DNA of 64,000 bases, taken from assembly GCA_963727575.1 (NCBI GenBank), contig CAVSIA010000048.1:78630-142629 (forward strand), written 5' to 3'. Positions within the stretch are counted from its first letter, which is position 1, and every line of letters begins with the position of its first letter. Below, one piece after another: positions 27,853 through 41,805 of this stretch. The position numbers were made by a program, and so were the translations under genes. Origin of the DNA: JAHQVI01 sp963727575. GTDB lineage: Bacteria; Pseudomonadota; Alphaproteobacteria; Rhizobiales; Rhodomicrobiaceae. Under the pieces are notes generated by a model, which did no database searches, was not told the origin of the DNA, and worked only from the letters and a program-made list of their open reading frames with translations.

Positions 27853-28271
27853 CGAAGCCGTTCAGTGCAGGCGACCGAGGATGCACCGGACATGCTCTCA
27901 CGATCATCGACAATCGCGGTGACCCGCCCGGAATAGCGTCAACGCCCGACGGCGGATCATCGCAGACTCATTCTTATATGGTAGAGACAGGCGCCGCGCT
28001 CCCAACGCTTCGAAATCGAAACGCCCCGCGTCCGCCCGGGCCCTTCGCGCTCGTCTTTCCACGCTGCGCCGCATTCCCCAATCGCTCCCGCACGACCGCT
28101 CTCGCCCCGATCTCCGGCAAATTCGTAGCTTCCATAACGCGGCGAACGTCCGGCGAAACGCCGCTAACCCTCCAGAAAGGCAATTTCATTCGCGCCGGAT
28201 TGATGTTTAACTAGGGCCAATTGCTGGCTGATGCGGCGGCAATGTCCAATTGGCTTCCCGGAGAAACATTC
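27853..28271. other. Intergenic region before the ABC importer operon
   Basis: About 420 bases with no supported gene. It should contain the importer operon's promoter. The right end carries CCGGAGA, the ribosome binding site of the binding-protein gene. No operator for the GntR regulator at 36 kb could be recognised. Confidence 0.4.
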
Positions 28272-29865
28272 ATGACGCGGATGAGATTTTTGCTGCCGCT
28301 GATGGCGGCTATGGCATTTTCGGGCGCGGTCCAGGCCAAGACCCTGGTGTTCTGCTCGGAAGGCTCGCCTGAAGGCTTCGACCCGGCGCTCTACACGGCC
28401 GGCACGACCTTCGACGTCACCTCGCGGCAGGTCTACAACAAGCTCGTCGAATTCGAGCGCGGGACGACCACGCTCGAGCCGGGCCTCGCCGAGAGCTGGA
28501 AGATTTCCGACGACGGTCTCGAATACACCTTCAACCTGCGCAAGGGCGTGAAATTCCACACCGTCGAGGGCTTCACCCCGACGCGCGACTTCAACGCCGA
28601 CGACGTCGTCTTCAGCTTCATGCGCCAGAAGGACAAGGACCATCCCTGGCACCAATACACGGCCGGCGCGTCCTGGGAATATTTCAATTCCATGTCGATG
28701 CCCGACCTGTTCAAGGAAGTGGTGAAGGTCGACGACTACACCGTCAAGATCGTCCTCGATTAAGCCGCAAGCGCCGATGCTGGCCAATCTGGGCATGGAC
28801 TTCGCCTCGATCCTGTCCGCCGAATATGCCGACAAGCTGAAGGCTGACGGCAAGATGGAGATGCTCAATCAGGTCCCCGTCGGCACCGGGCCGTTCAAAT
28901 ATGTCGGCTATCAGAAGGACGCCGTGGTCCGCTTCGCCGCCCATCCGGACTACTGGAAAGGCAAGGCGCCGATCGACACGCTGATCTTCGCGATCACGCC
29001 CGATCCGTCCGTCCGCTACCAGAAGCTCAAGGCCAATGAATGCCAGGTCATGGCGTTCCCGAACCCGGCCGATCTGGAGTCCATGCGCGCCGATCCGACC
29101 CTGAAAGTGATGGATCAGGAAGGGCTGAACGTCGGCTATCTCGCCTACAACACGACGCAGGCGCCGTTCGACAACGTCAAGGTCCGCAAGGCGCTGAACA
29201 TGGCCATCAACAAGCAGGCCATTCTCGACGCGGTCTATCAGGGCGCCGGCAAGGTCGCCAAGAACCCGATCCCGCCGACCATCTGGTCCTATAACGAGGC
29301 GGTGAAGGACGATCCTTACGATCCGGAAACCGCCAAGAAGATGCTCGACGAAGCCGGCGTCAAGGATCTGAAGATGAAGATCTGGGCGATGCCGGTCCAG
29401 CGTCCCTACAACCCGAACGCCCGCCGTATGGCCGAACTGCTCCAGGCGGACTTCGCCAAGGTCGGCGTCGGCGTCGAGATCGTCTCTTATGAATGGGGCG
29501 AATATCTCAAGCTGTCGAAGGAGAAGAACCGCGACGGCGCGGTGCTGCTCGGCTGGACCGGCGACAATGGCGATCCGGACAACTTCCTCGCCGTGCTGCT
29601 CGGCTGCGACGGCGTCGGCAACGCGAACCGCGCGCAGTGGTGCTACCAGCCCTTCGAGGACCTGATCCAGAAGGCCAAGATCGTTTCCGATAAGGCCGAG
29701 CGCACCAAGCTCTACGAAGAGGCGCAGGTCATCTTCAAGGAGCAGGCGCCGTGGGCGACGATCGCGCATTCGGTCCGCTTCCAGCCGATGCGCAAGGAAG
29801 TCACCGACTTCAAGATCGATCCGCTCGGCGGTCACATCTTCTACGGTGTCGGATTGGAGGAGTAA
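28272..29865 (+). CDS. ABC transporter substrate-binding protein, family 5 (DppA/OppA-like), one frameshift
   Basis: Repaired length is about 530 residues. A signal peptide (MTRMRFLLPLMAAMAFSGA, cleavage after VQA) sends it to the periplasm. The mature protein begins KTLVFCSEGSPEGFDPALY, typical of dipeptide-binding proteins. The frame stops at 28761 (GATTAAGCC). Dropping one T gives DKPQAPMLANLGMD, and the rest runs to the stop at 29865, including LAYNTTQAPFDNVKVRKAL and PPTIWSYN. A single inserted base therefore explains the break. It is followed by two permeases and two ATPases. Dipeptides, haem or another small solute are possible; the context of organic-acid genes leaves the ligand open. 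Confidence 0.88.
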
Positions 29866-29888
29866 TCCTGTCCCAGCTCTAAAAAGAA

Positions 29889-29926
29889 CTCCGCCGCGCG
29901 GGTCATTCCGGCCCCGCGCGGCGGAG
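29889..29926 (+). terminator. Intercistronic 14-bp hairpin between binding protein and permease genes
   Basis: A perfect 14-base-pair stem (29889-29902 with 29913-29926) and a 10-base loop, 23 bases after the binding-protein stop. There is no T-run. Such hairpins often protect the upstream message or partly stop transcription, so that the binding protein is made in excess over the membrane parts. Confidence 0.6.
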
Positions 29927-29936
29927 CTGGATAAAC

Positions 29937-30947
29937 ATGCTGGCATTCATCCTCCGTCGCATCGGGCTGCTCATCCCGACATTCATCGGCATCTCCATTG
30001 CCGCGTTCGCCTTCATCCGCCTGCTGCCCGGAGACCCGGTGCAGATTCTGGCGGGCGAGCGCGGGCTGACCCCGGAGCGCCACGCCGCGCTTCTGCACGC
30101 GCTCGGCTTCGACCGTCCGCTCTATCTGCAATATTTCGACTTCCTGACCTCCGCGCTCGGCGGCGACCTCGGCCGGTCGATCGTCACCAAGCGGCCGGTC
30201 TTCGATGAATTCTTCACGCTGTTTCCGGCAACGCTGGAGCTGACGATCTGCGCCCTGCTGTTCGCCGTGGCCCTGGGCGTTCCCGCCGGGGTGATCGCGG
30301 CGACGCGGCGCGGCTCCTGGATCGACCAGTCGCTGATGGGCACAGCGCTGATCGGCTATTCGATGCCGATCTTCTGGTGGGGGCTGCTGCTGATCATCCT
30401 GTTTTCCGGCACTCTCGGCTGGACGCCGGTGTCCGGGCGGATCTCGCTGCTCTATTACTTCCCCTCCGTCACCGGCCTGATGCTGGTGGACAGCATCCTG
30501 TCCGGCCAGCGGGGCGCTTTCACCTCGGCGCTTTCGCATCTGATCCTGCCGACCATCGTGCTCGGCACCATTCCGCTGGCGGTGATCGCGCGGCAGACCC
30601 GCTCGGCCATGCTGGAAGTGCTCGGCGAGGATTATATCCGCACCGCCCGCGCCAAGGGCATGTCGACGGCGCGCGTCGTCGGCGTCCATGCGCTGCGCAA
30701 TGCGCTCATCCCGGTCGTGACCACCATCGGGCTGCAGACCGGCGTGCTGATCACCGGCGCCATCCTGACCGAGACGATCTTCTCCTGGCCGGGCGTCGGC
30801 AAATGGATGGTCGATTCGATTTTCCGGCGCGACTACCCTTCCGTGCAAGGCGGCCTGATGCTGATCGCCACTATGGTGATGGTCGTCAATCTCGGCGTCG
30901 ACCTGCTCTACGGGCTGATCAATCCGCGCATCCGGCGGAGGAGGTGA
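29937..30947 (+). CDS. ABC transporter permease (DppB-like)
   Basis: A 336-residue inner-membrane protein with about six helices and the BPD_transp_1 fold. It starts MLAFILRRIGLLIPTFIGIS, the standard opening of DppB proteins. The EAA loop that docks the ATPase is seen at LGEDYIRTARAKGMSTARVVGVHALRNALIP, near residues 225-255. It ends four bases before the next permease start, in the importer operon. Intact. Confidence 0.93.
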   Translation: MLAFILRRIGLLIPTFIGISIAAFAFIRLLPGDPVQILAGERGLTPERHAALLHALGFDRPLYLQYFDFLTSALGGDLGRSIVTKRPVFDEFFTLFPATLELTICALLFAVALGVPAGVIAATRRGSWIDQSLMGTALIGYSMPIFWWGLLLIILFSGTLGWTPVSGRISLLYYFPSVTGLMLVDSILSGQRGAFTSALSHLILPTIVLGTIPLAVIARQTRSAMLEVLGEDYIRTARAKGMSTARVVGVHALRNALIPVVTTIGLQTGVLITGAILTETIFSWPGVGKWMVDSIFRRDYPSVQGGLMLIATMVMVVNLGVDLLYGLINPRIRRRR

Positions 30948-30951
30948 CCCC

Positions 30952-31867
30952 ATGCAGGACGCCGCGCTAGAGCCCACCGCCATCGACCGCCGCCCCACCG
31001 GCATCCGGCGCCGTGCTCGCCGAGTTCTGGTATTATTTCCGCGAGAACCGGGGCGCGGTGATCGGCCTCTACGTGTTCGTCTTCATCTGCCTGATCGCCA
31101 TCTTCGCCGACCTCGTCGCCCCCTACGGTCCGGCGACGCAATTCCGCGACGCGCTGCTCGTGCCGCCGGTCTGGCAGGACGGGGGCAGCTGGAAATTCCT
31201 GCTGGGCACCGATGCCGTCGGACGGGACATGCTGTCCCGCCTGATCTACGGCGCCCGCTATTCGCTGTTCGTCGGCTGCATCGTCGTCCTCGGCGCGATG
31301 GTCGTCGGCGTTGCGGTCGGCCTGGTCGCGGGCTTCGTCGGCGGCCTCGTCGACACGCTGATCGTCCGCGTCATGGACATCATCCTCGCCTTTCCGAGCC
31401 TGTTGCTGGCGCTTGCACTGGTCGCCATTCTAGGCCCCAGCCTGACCAACGCCATGATCGCCATCGCCATCGTCCAGCAGCCGCATTACGTGCGCCTGAC
31501 GCGCGCGGCGGTGATGGGCGAGAAGCATAAGGACTATGTCACCGCCGCCCGTGTCGCCGGCGTCGGCCCCATCCGGCTGATGATCGTGACCATCCTGCCG
31601 AACTGCCTGGCGCCGCTCATCGTCCAGGCCGCGCTTTCCTTCTCCACCGCCATTCTCGATGCCGCCGCGCTCGGCTTTCTCGGCATGGGCGCACAGCCGC
31701 CCGCGCCGGAATGGGGGACGATGCTCGCCGAAGCCCGCGAGTTCATCCTGCGCGCCTGGTGGGTGGTGACGTTCCCGGGCCTTGCGATCCTCATCGTCGT
31801 GCTGGCGATCAATCTGATGGGCGACGGCTTGCGCGACGCGCTCGATCCGAAGCTGAAGAGGTCGTAG
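30952..31867 (+). CDS. ABC transporter permease (DppC-like), one frameshift
   Basis: Repaired length is about 305 residues. The ATG at 30952 has GGAGG upstream and gives MQDAALEPTAIDRRPTGIRRR. The frame breaks near 31008 and continues VLAEFWYYFRENRGAVIGLY with the first membrane helix. The rest is a normal DppC protein, with LGTDAVGRDMLSRLIYGAR and the EAA loop KDYVTAARVAGVGPIRLM. A GTG at 31013 could start a shortened protein, but the 5' end then lacks a ribosome binding site, so one wrong base is the better explanation. Confidence 0.88.
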
Positions 31868-31869
31868 CC

Positions 31870-32867
31870 GTGGCGCTGCTCGAGATCGAGAATCTGACCG
31901 TGGAATTCGCGACCGTCGCCGGCGCTTTCCGCGCGGTCGAGGGCGTGTCGCTGACCGTCGATCCGCGCGACGTACTGGCCATTGTCGGCGAGTCCGGCTC
32001 GGGCAAATCGGTCAGCATGCTCGCGGTGATGGGCCTCCTGCCGCCGACCGCGCGGGTGAGCGCCGACCGGCTGCGCTTCGACGGCCTCGATCTGATGACG
32101 CTGCCGCCGCGCCGCCGCCGCTCGATCATGGGCGCGGAGATTTCGATGATCTTCCAGGAGCCGCTGTCGAGTCTCAATCCCTGCTTCACGGTCGGCTTCC
32201 AGATCGCCGAAGCACTCAAGATCCACACCCGCATGAGCCGCGCCGAGCGCCGCGCCCGCTCGATCGACTTGCTGCACCAGGTCGGCATTCCCGCGCCGGA
32301 GAAGCGGCTGAACGCCTTCCCGCATCAACTTTCCGGCGGCATGAACCAGCGCGTCATGATCGCGATGGCCATCGCCTGCAATCCCAAGCTGCTGATCGCC
32401 GACGAGCCGACCACCGCGCTCGACGTCACCATCCAGGCGCAGATCCTCGACCTGCTGCTCAAGCTTCAGCAGGATACCGGAATGGCGCTGGTCCTCGTCA
32501 CCCACGACATGGGCGTCGTCGCAGAGACGGCGCAGCGGGTCTCGGTTCACTATGCGGGCCAGAAGGTCGAGGAGCAGGCGGTGCTCGACCTGTTCTCCGA
32601 TCCGCATCATCCGTATACGGCTGCTCTGCTTGCCGCCCTGCCCGAGCGCGCCCAGGGCGAGCAGCTTCCCTCGATCGCCGGCGTCGTGCCCGGCGTGTTC
32701 GACAGGCCGCAGGGCTGCCTGTTCTCGCCGCGCTGCCGTTTCGCGACGGACAAGTGCTTCAGCGTCCGGCCGGTCAAGGCGAGCAAGGCGGAGGGCGAGG
32801 CGCTGTGTCACTATCCGCTCCTCGATGGCGTGCCGCAGGGTCATCCCGCATTGCAGGAGGAGGCCGT

Positions 32868-32871
<4 letters not shown>
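31870..32871 (+). CDS. ABC transporter ATP-binding protein (DppD-like)
   Basis: A 333-residue ATPase starting with GTG at 31870, two bases after the permease stop. Walker A GESGSGKS, Q-loop FQEPLSSLNP, signature LSGGMNQR, Walker B LLIADEPT and switch His in THDMG are present. The C-terminal oligopeptide-transporter extension carries Cys residues (GCLFSPRCRF, DKC, CHYPL), as expected for the OppD/DppD group. Its stop overlaps the next ATG (ATGA). Confidence 0.93.
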
Positions 32872-33858
<987 letters not shown>

Positions 33859-33950
33859 AGCACCATTGCCATCGTCCGGGCAAACCGGACACACTCGCAC
33901 GACGCCGTCGCATCGCCCGACGGCCGACCGCAACAATCGGGATCATATGG

Positions 33951-35126
33951 ATGGTGGACGATTTTCGACGAAAAGCCGCGATTGTCGGCGTGGCCGAGTC
34001 CGACCTCGGCGAGACGCCCGATCTGACCGAGCTGCAACTGCACGCCCAGGCCGCCAAGCGCGCGCTCGACGATGCCGGGATCGCCAAGAGCGAGATCGAC
34101 GGCATCCTCAGCGTGACCTCGGCGCGCAATGTCCGCTTCCCCTCGGTGCAGGTCGCCGAATATCTGCATATCGTGCCGACCTACACGGACAGCGTTTCGC
34201 TCGGCGGCTCATCGTTCGAGGCGATGGTCCAGCACGCCGCGATGGCGATCGCCGCCGGTCTGTGCACCACCTGCCTGATTACCTATGGCAGCACGCAGCG
34301 CTCCCAGGCCTCGCGCAGCCTCGGTGGCGCTGCGGCGGAAAGCTGGCTGCCGTCGACGCAGTTCGACACGCCCTATGCGCTGCCAATGATGGTCGGCGCC
34401 TATGCGCTCGCTGCCCAGCGGCATATGCATCTCTACGGCACCAAGCCCGAGCAACTCGCCGAGATCGCCGTCGCCGCGCGGCAATGGGCGCAGATGAACC
34501 CGGTCGCCTGGTCGCGCGATCCGCTGACCGTGGAAGACGCGCTCGCCTCGCCGATGATCAGCTCGCCCCTGCGGCGGCTGGATTGCTGCCTCGTCACCGA
34601 CGGCGGCGGCGCGGTCGTCGTCACCACGGTCGACAGGGCGAAGTCGCTGGCGAAGGCGCCGGTCTAGTCTCTGGGGCTCGGCGGAATCCCACACGCACAA
34701 TTCGATCTCACAAATGCCGGAGGTGACGAGCACGCCCGCCGCGATCACCGGCCCGGCCGCATTCAAGGCCGCCGGCATCACACCGGCCGATATCGACGTC
34801 GCCGAAATCTATGACAGCTTCACCATCACCACACTGATGACGGTGGAAGATCTCGGCTTCTGCCAAAAGGGCGAGGGCGGACCGTTCGTCGGAGAATGGC
34901 CGGTTCGCGCCGGCCGGCGATTTCCCGATCAACACCCAGGGCGGCGGGCTGTCCTACTGCCATCCCGGGCATGTTCGGCATCTTCCTGATCATCGAGGCG
35001 GTGCGCCAGCTTCGCGGCGAGAGCGGCGAGCGGCAGGTCAAGGACGCCGGCCTCGCCCTCTGCCACGGCATGGGCATCGCGCTTTCCTCCAGTTCCACCC
35101 TGATCCTCGGCAAGGAGCCAAGATGA
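33951..35126 (+). CDS. Thiolase-fold protein of the lipid-transfer/SCP-x type, frameshifted
   Basis: Repaired length is about 390 residues. It starts MVDDFRRKAAIVGVAESDLG. The usual active-site Cys region reads SLGGSSFEAMVQHA, so the nucleophilic Cys is absent and a classical thiolase reaction is unlikely; the C-terminal CHGMG His motif is kept. Breaks occur near 34668 and 34905, with the expected continuations PEVTSTPAAITGPAAFKAAG and DFPINTQGGGLSYCHPG. The stop overlaps the next gene (ATGA), which encodes the Zn-ribbon/OB-fold partner. Such pairs act on acyl-CoA side chains, for example as retro-aldolases in steroid degradation; the substrate here is not known. Confidence 0.82.
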
Positions 35127-35532
35127 GCGATTTCATCGTCAAACTGCCCGAGCCGACGCCGGAAACCGCCCCATTCTGGGAAGCCGCCCGCCAGGGCAAG
35201 CTCTCCATCCAGCGCTGCGGCGATTGCGGCGAATACATCTTCTATCCGCGCCTCGTCTGCCCGTCCTGCATGAGCGAGACGCTGGAATGGACGGACTGTC
35301 GGGCCGCGGCTCGGTGTATTCGTACACCGTCGTCGAGCGGACGGCGCCGGCCTATAAGGCGATGGTGCCCTATGTCGTGGCGCTGATCGATCTGGAGGAA
35401 GGCCCGCGCATGATGAGCTGGGTCAAGGCCGACAACCCGTCGACGGTCAAGATCGGCATGGCGGTGATGGTCGCGTTTGCAAGGAACGAGGACGGCGGCG
35501 CCCTGCCCGTCTTCGAGCCGGTCGGCAGCTAG
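35123..35532 (+). CDS. Zn-ribbon/OB-fold protein (DUF35 type), one frameshift
   Basis: Repaired length is about 136 residues. The N-terminus has a helical hairpin (PETAPFWEAARQGKLSIQ) and a rubredoxin-like zinc ribbon with CGDCG and CPSC. After a break near 35297, explained by one missing C, the OB fold follows (GRGSVYSYTVVERTAPAYK to MAVMVAFARNEDG). This family binds acyl-CoA and partners thiolase-like proteins, encoded here just upstream with a four-base overlap. It is the last gene of the plus-strand operon and converges on the GntR regulator. Confidence 0.85.
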
Positions 35533-35538
35533 CCCCAG

Positions 35539-36210
35539 CTACTCGCCCAGGCCGGAGCCGCCGGCCACCAGGTCGGCGCGCATCAGCTTCAGGCGCGCGC
35601 GCTGGGCGCTGCGGATGTGATCCCGGGCCGCGCGCTCGGCCTTGTCGACGTCCCGCTCGGCTACACCGCTGACGATCGCCAGATGCTCCGTATGCGCCGC
35701 ATCGAACCGCCCGGCGACCTTCAGCGAGGTGCCGCCGAGCAGCGCCATGGAATCGCGCAAGCCGATCAGGGCGCGCTCGAGAAACCGGTTATGCGCGGCG
35801 CGGTAGAGCGCGGAGTGAAACAGCTGGTTGAGATCGGCGAGCTGGTCCGGCTTGTCGGCAAGCTCCGGCTCGGCGGAGATCAGTTCCTCCAGCTCCTCGA
35901 TTTCCGCGGGCGAAGCATGGCGCGCGGCGAAGGCGGCGGCCGACCCTTCGAGGATCTCGCGAAGGTCGTAAAGCTCCATCGTCTCCTGATGGTCGAGCTT
36001 GGAGATCACCGCGCCGTGACGCGGCACGAAGGAGATCAGCCCGTCGCTCTCCAGGCGCCTGATGGCCTCGCGCGCAGGCGTGCGGCTGATGCCGAAGCGG
36101 TCGGCGATCTCCACTTCGCGCACGCGCGTTCCGGGAGCGAGCGCCCCTTTGCGGATCGCGTCCTTGAGCTGCCGGTAGGCTTCCTCGCTGCGCGAGATAT
36201 TGTCGCCCAT
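35539..36210 (-). CDS. GntR-family transcriptional regulator (FCD/FadR subfamily)
   Basis: A 223-residue repressor-type protein. The winged helix at about 8-75 (EEAYRQLKDAIRKGAL, DRFGISRTPAREAIRRLE) is followed by an FCD effector domain with the His/Asp metal-site pattern (DLNQLFHSALYRAAHN, HTEHLAIVSG). The start at 36210 has a strong GAGGGGG ribosome binding site; the frame is open to 36300, but the added residues lack one. The FCD group typically binds small carboxylic acids. It is encoded downstream of tcuB and probably controls the tcu genes, the importer operon, or both. Confidence 0.9.
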   Translation of the reverse strand: MGDNISRSEEAYRQLKDAIRKGALAPGTRVREVEIADRFGISRTPAREAIRRLESDGLISFVPRHGAVISKLDHQETMELYDLREILEGSAAAFAARHASPAEIEELEELISAEPELADKPDQLADLNQLFHSALYRAAHNRFLERALIGLRDSMALLGGTSLKVAGRFDAAHTEHLAIVSGVAERDVDKAERAARDHIRSAQRARLKLMRADLVAGGSGLGE

Positions 36211-36354
36211 TCTGCCCCCTCTGAGACCCTTGCCGGGCGGGACAAGACGCTGCTTTGCTTTGACGGTCATCGTTGTAGCCATTCGATTCCCATAAGTCAC
36301 GCGGCTTGAGCGTCGAATGCATGCAATATATGGCGTCGTGGAGCTGGCCGCTGA

Positions 36355-37519
36355 TCAGGCGGCCTTGGGGCGAGCGTCACCGTCCGCGACGGATTGCGCC
36401 TCCCGAGCGCGAGCCGCCCGCCGCTCCGCCGCATAGCGGACCAGCGCGGCGAAGCGGTAGATGCCATGCACGAATTTCCCATAGGGAAAGGTAAGGAACA
36501 GCGCGAAGACGACGCCGAGATGGATGGCTAGCAGCAGTCCCATCGCGGGCGTTCCGCGGAAGACGAGCAACGTAAGGCCGGTCGCGGCGGTGGCCAGCAG
36601 CATCCACAGGAATGCCGCGCCCATGCCTGTCTTGCGCGCACCGACGAGCGCAGGATCGCGCTTTCCCCTGGCGCCGAGCAGGCCGATCGGGCCGACGATC
36701 AGGCCGAGCCCGCCGAGCGTTCCCAGGACGACGACCGGATGCCACCAGGGATAGGGCGCGTCCTGCCAGAGGCTCACGATCGTCGCCAGCGATGTCGAGG
36801 CGAAGCACAGCAGGAAGCCGTAGAAGGTGAAGTGGTGGAACAGCCGCCGGTGGTCCCGTTCCGGCCTCTCGCCGGCGTCCATGCAGCCCATGCCGCCGCC
36901 ATCGAGATAGCGCAGCCGGCCTGCGTCCCGCACCGCCTGCCAGAACGAAGCGAACCCCAGAGCCGGCGCCGTCCCGTCCAGCCTGCCAGAACGCGCGCAC
37001 GCCCATCGCCAGCGCGAGCATCGCATAGAGGAACGCCGCGCCGAAGATCGCCACCATGGCATTGTGCGGCATCAGCCGATAGAATGCCCCCTCTCCGGTA
37101 TGCGCCGAGAACAGCACGGCCGGGTCCTGCCAGGCGATGAAGCCGCCGATAAACGCGGCAAGCGACAGCGCTGCGGCAAGCGCCACCCAAAGCCCGTTGC
37201 GCTCGAAGAACACCGCGAAGGCGCCCGGCCAAGCGTAGCGCGCATAGCTTTGCTCGCGCAGATCCGCCATCGCCGCCGGCACGTTGATCGAAAACTCGTG
37301 GGGCGGCGCGTACTGGCAATCGTAAAGACATGCGCCGCAGCCGTGGCAGAGATTGGCGAGATAGTCGACATCGCCGCCGGAGAACGCCTTGCGCAGCTCC
37401 ATCGCCGGGAACACCGCGCACAGCCCCTCGCAATAACGGCAGGCATTGCAGACGCTCATCTGCCGCGCGACTTCGCCTTGCGCAGCGGTGGCGACGGCGG
37501 CGAGATCAATTGCGGGCAT
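36355..37519 (-). CDS. tcuB: Tricarballylate utilisation iron-sulfur/cytochrome-like protein TcuB, one frameshift
   Basis: Repaired length is about 387 residues. The N-terminus has two iron-sulfur motifs (CNACRYCEGLC and CHGCGACLYDC), followed by about six membrane helices, matching TcuB, which reoxidises the FAD of TcuA and passes electrons to the quinone pool. The frame breaks near 36985, in the linker after the third helix; the other frame continues FASFWQAVRDAGRLRYLDGGG. The ATG at 37519 overlaps the tcuA stop by 14 bases. A TcuC-type permease is not adjacent; the ABC importer upstream may supply the substrate, but this is only context. Confidence 0.85.
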
Positions 37520-38895
37520 GGCGCGCGGCTCCCTCTCCTGCGAGACGTCCGAAGACGCTGCCGATGGTCATGCCGATCCCGGCGAGATAGCCCTGACCAA
37601 GCACGTTACCGGCCATGATCTCGCCGGCCGCGAACATGTTGGCGACGGTCCGGCCGTCGGCCATCACCATGCGCGCCTCGCGGTTCACCTTCACGCCGAG
37701 ATAGGTGAAGGTGATGCCGGGACGCAGCGTATAGGCGTAAAAGGGCGGCGTATCGATGGGCCGCGCCCAATGCGATTTCGGCGGATCGAGGCCCTCCGTG
37801 CGGCAGTCGTCGTGAGCGGTGTGATCGAACGTTCCCGCGCGGCACGCGGCGTTGAACGCATCGATCGTGGCGCAGGTTTTCGCCGGATCGAGGCCGATTT
37901 CGACCGCGAGCGCCTCGATGCTGCCCGCCTTCTGCGGTGGAAACATCGAAGGCATGAACAGGTCGATCGACTTCTGATCGACGATCGAGTGGCCGATCTG
38001 GTCGGGCTGGGCGGCGACGAGCCGGCCCCAGATCGCGTAGCGCTTGGGCCAGAAATCCTCGCCCTCGTCATAGAAGCGCTCGGCGTCCTGGTTGAGCACG
38101 ATGCCGAACGGCACCGAGTCCAGCCGGGTGACGATGCCGCCGTCGAATTTCGGCGCCCGCCCGTCGATGGCCACCGCATGGCCCTGCTCCGGCTTGCCGA
38201 CCTGCTGCATGCCGCGCTCCAGCAGCAGCTTGAGCAGCTCGCCGCGATTATAGGGCGTGCCGCGAATGAGGAAATTCTTCGCGCCCGGACCCCAGGCTTC
38301 GGTCAGCCATTCCAGATTGGCCTCGAAGCCGCCGGATGCGGCGACGAAGGCGCGTGCGCCGATGCGCCGGCGGCCGGCGGGCATGTCGACCACCGCGCCG
38401 TTGAAGAAGCCGTCCTCGATCTCCAAATCGACGAGCTGGCTGTCATAATGGACCTCGACGCCGAGATCCTCCGCCGTCCGGTAGAGCGCGTTGAGCATGG
38501 ACCGGCCGCCGCCGAGAAAGAACGCATTCGTGCGCCCCAGCGACAGCGTGCCGCCAAGCGAAGGCTGGAAGCGCACGCCCTGCGCCCAGAGAAAGTCCCA
38601 AATCTGCTTCGACTTCTCGAGCGTCATCAGGGCCAGCTCTTCGTCGGTCTCGCCCTTGGTGACGCGAATGCAGGTCGTCCATGAACTCCTCGACCGGATA
38701 GGGGCCGGTCAGAATCCCGTTTCCCTCGTCGTGAGCGACGCGCACGTTCCGCGTATGGCGCGTATTGCCGCCGCGATAGAATTTCGGCGCCCGCTCGACG
38801 ACCAGGACGCGCACACCGGCGCGCGCGGCCGAGATCGCGGCGCAAAGCCCTGCGTTGCCGCCCCCTGCGACGATGATGTCATAGTCGCAGCCCAA
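37506..38895 (-). CDS. tcuA: FAD-dependent tricarballylate dehydrogenase TcuA, one frameshift
   Basis: Repaired length is about 463 residues. It begins with the FAD-binding motif DIIVAGGGNAGLCAA and has the flavoprotein features of the fumarate-reductase family (GGNTRHTRNVR near residue 45 and VLGQGYLAGIGMTIGSVFG at the end). TcuA oxidises tricarballylate to cis-aconitate in known systems. The break near 38672 is one inserted T: without it the text reads DDLHRVTKGETDEELA. I chose the TTG at 38895 because GGGGCGGA precedes it and the protein then starts right at the FAD motif; the frame is open to 38970. First gene of the tcuA-tcuB-gntR set. Confidence 0.87.
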
Positions 38896-39148
38896 TGTCG
38901 TTTCCGCCCCTTTCGCCGAACCGTATGCGCCAGCCCGCCAAGTTACCAGCCGCCGACGTTTCACCTTCATTTAATACAGTTGCATGCAGACGAATACAAT
39001 AGGATACGTTGGGTTTATGGTTTCGGCGGCACCGGTGCCTGCGGATGCCGATCCGCCCGCTTGAGCGCGCACGACCTCGCGGGTTTCTGCCGTTGAGACG
39101 CAAAGCCGGCGCCGCAAAGGCCCTGGGACCTGAGAACACGAGGGACAG

Positions 39149-41588
<2,440 letters not shown>

Positions 41589-41805
41589 GGCATCTCTCGC
41601 GGCAAAAGTGGGTCTAGATATGCAGTGGAATGAATAAGAACCGTTTAAAACCGCCCTTCAAAGGCACGACACCGGGCAGCCGGTAGCCGTCTCTCCCGCG
41701 CGCCGGGACCGCCGGGCTGCATCGCATAAGCATAAAATTCGGCGCTCGCCCGACGCGATTTGGAAATGCATCGCCGCTACCATCGGACCGAATGGTGGAA
41801 CAGGC

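Noticed and set aside
28744..29946. 400-codon minus-strand frame opposite the binding-protein gene
   Set aside because: Shadow of the conserved periplasmic protein; no recognisable motifs.
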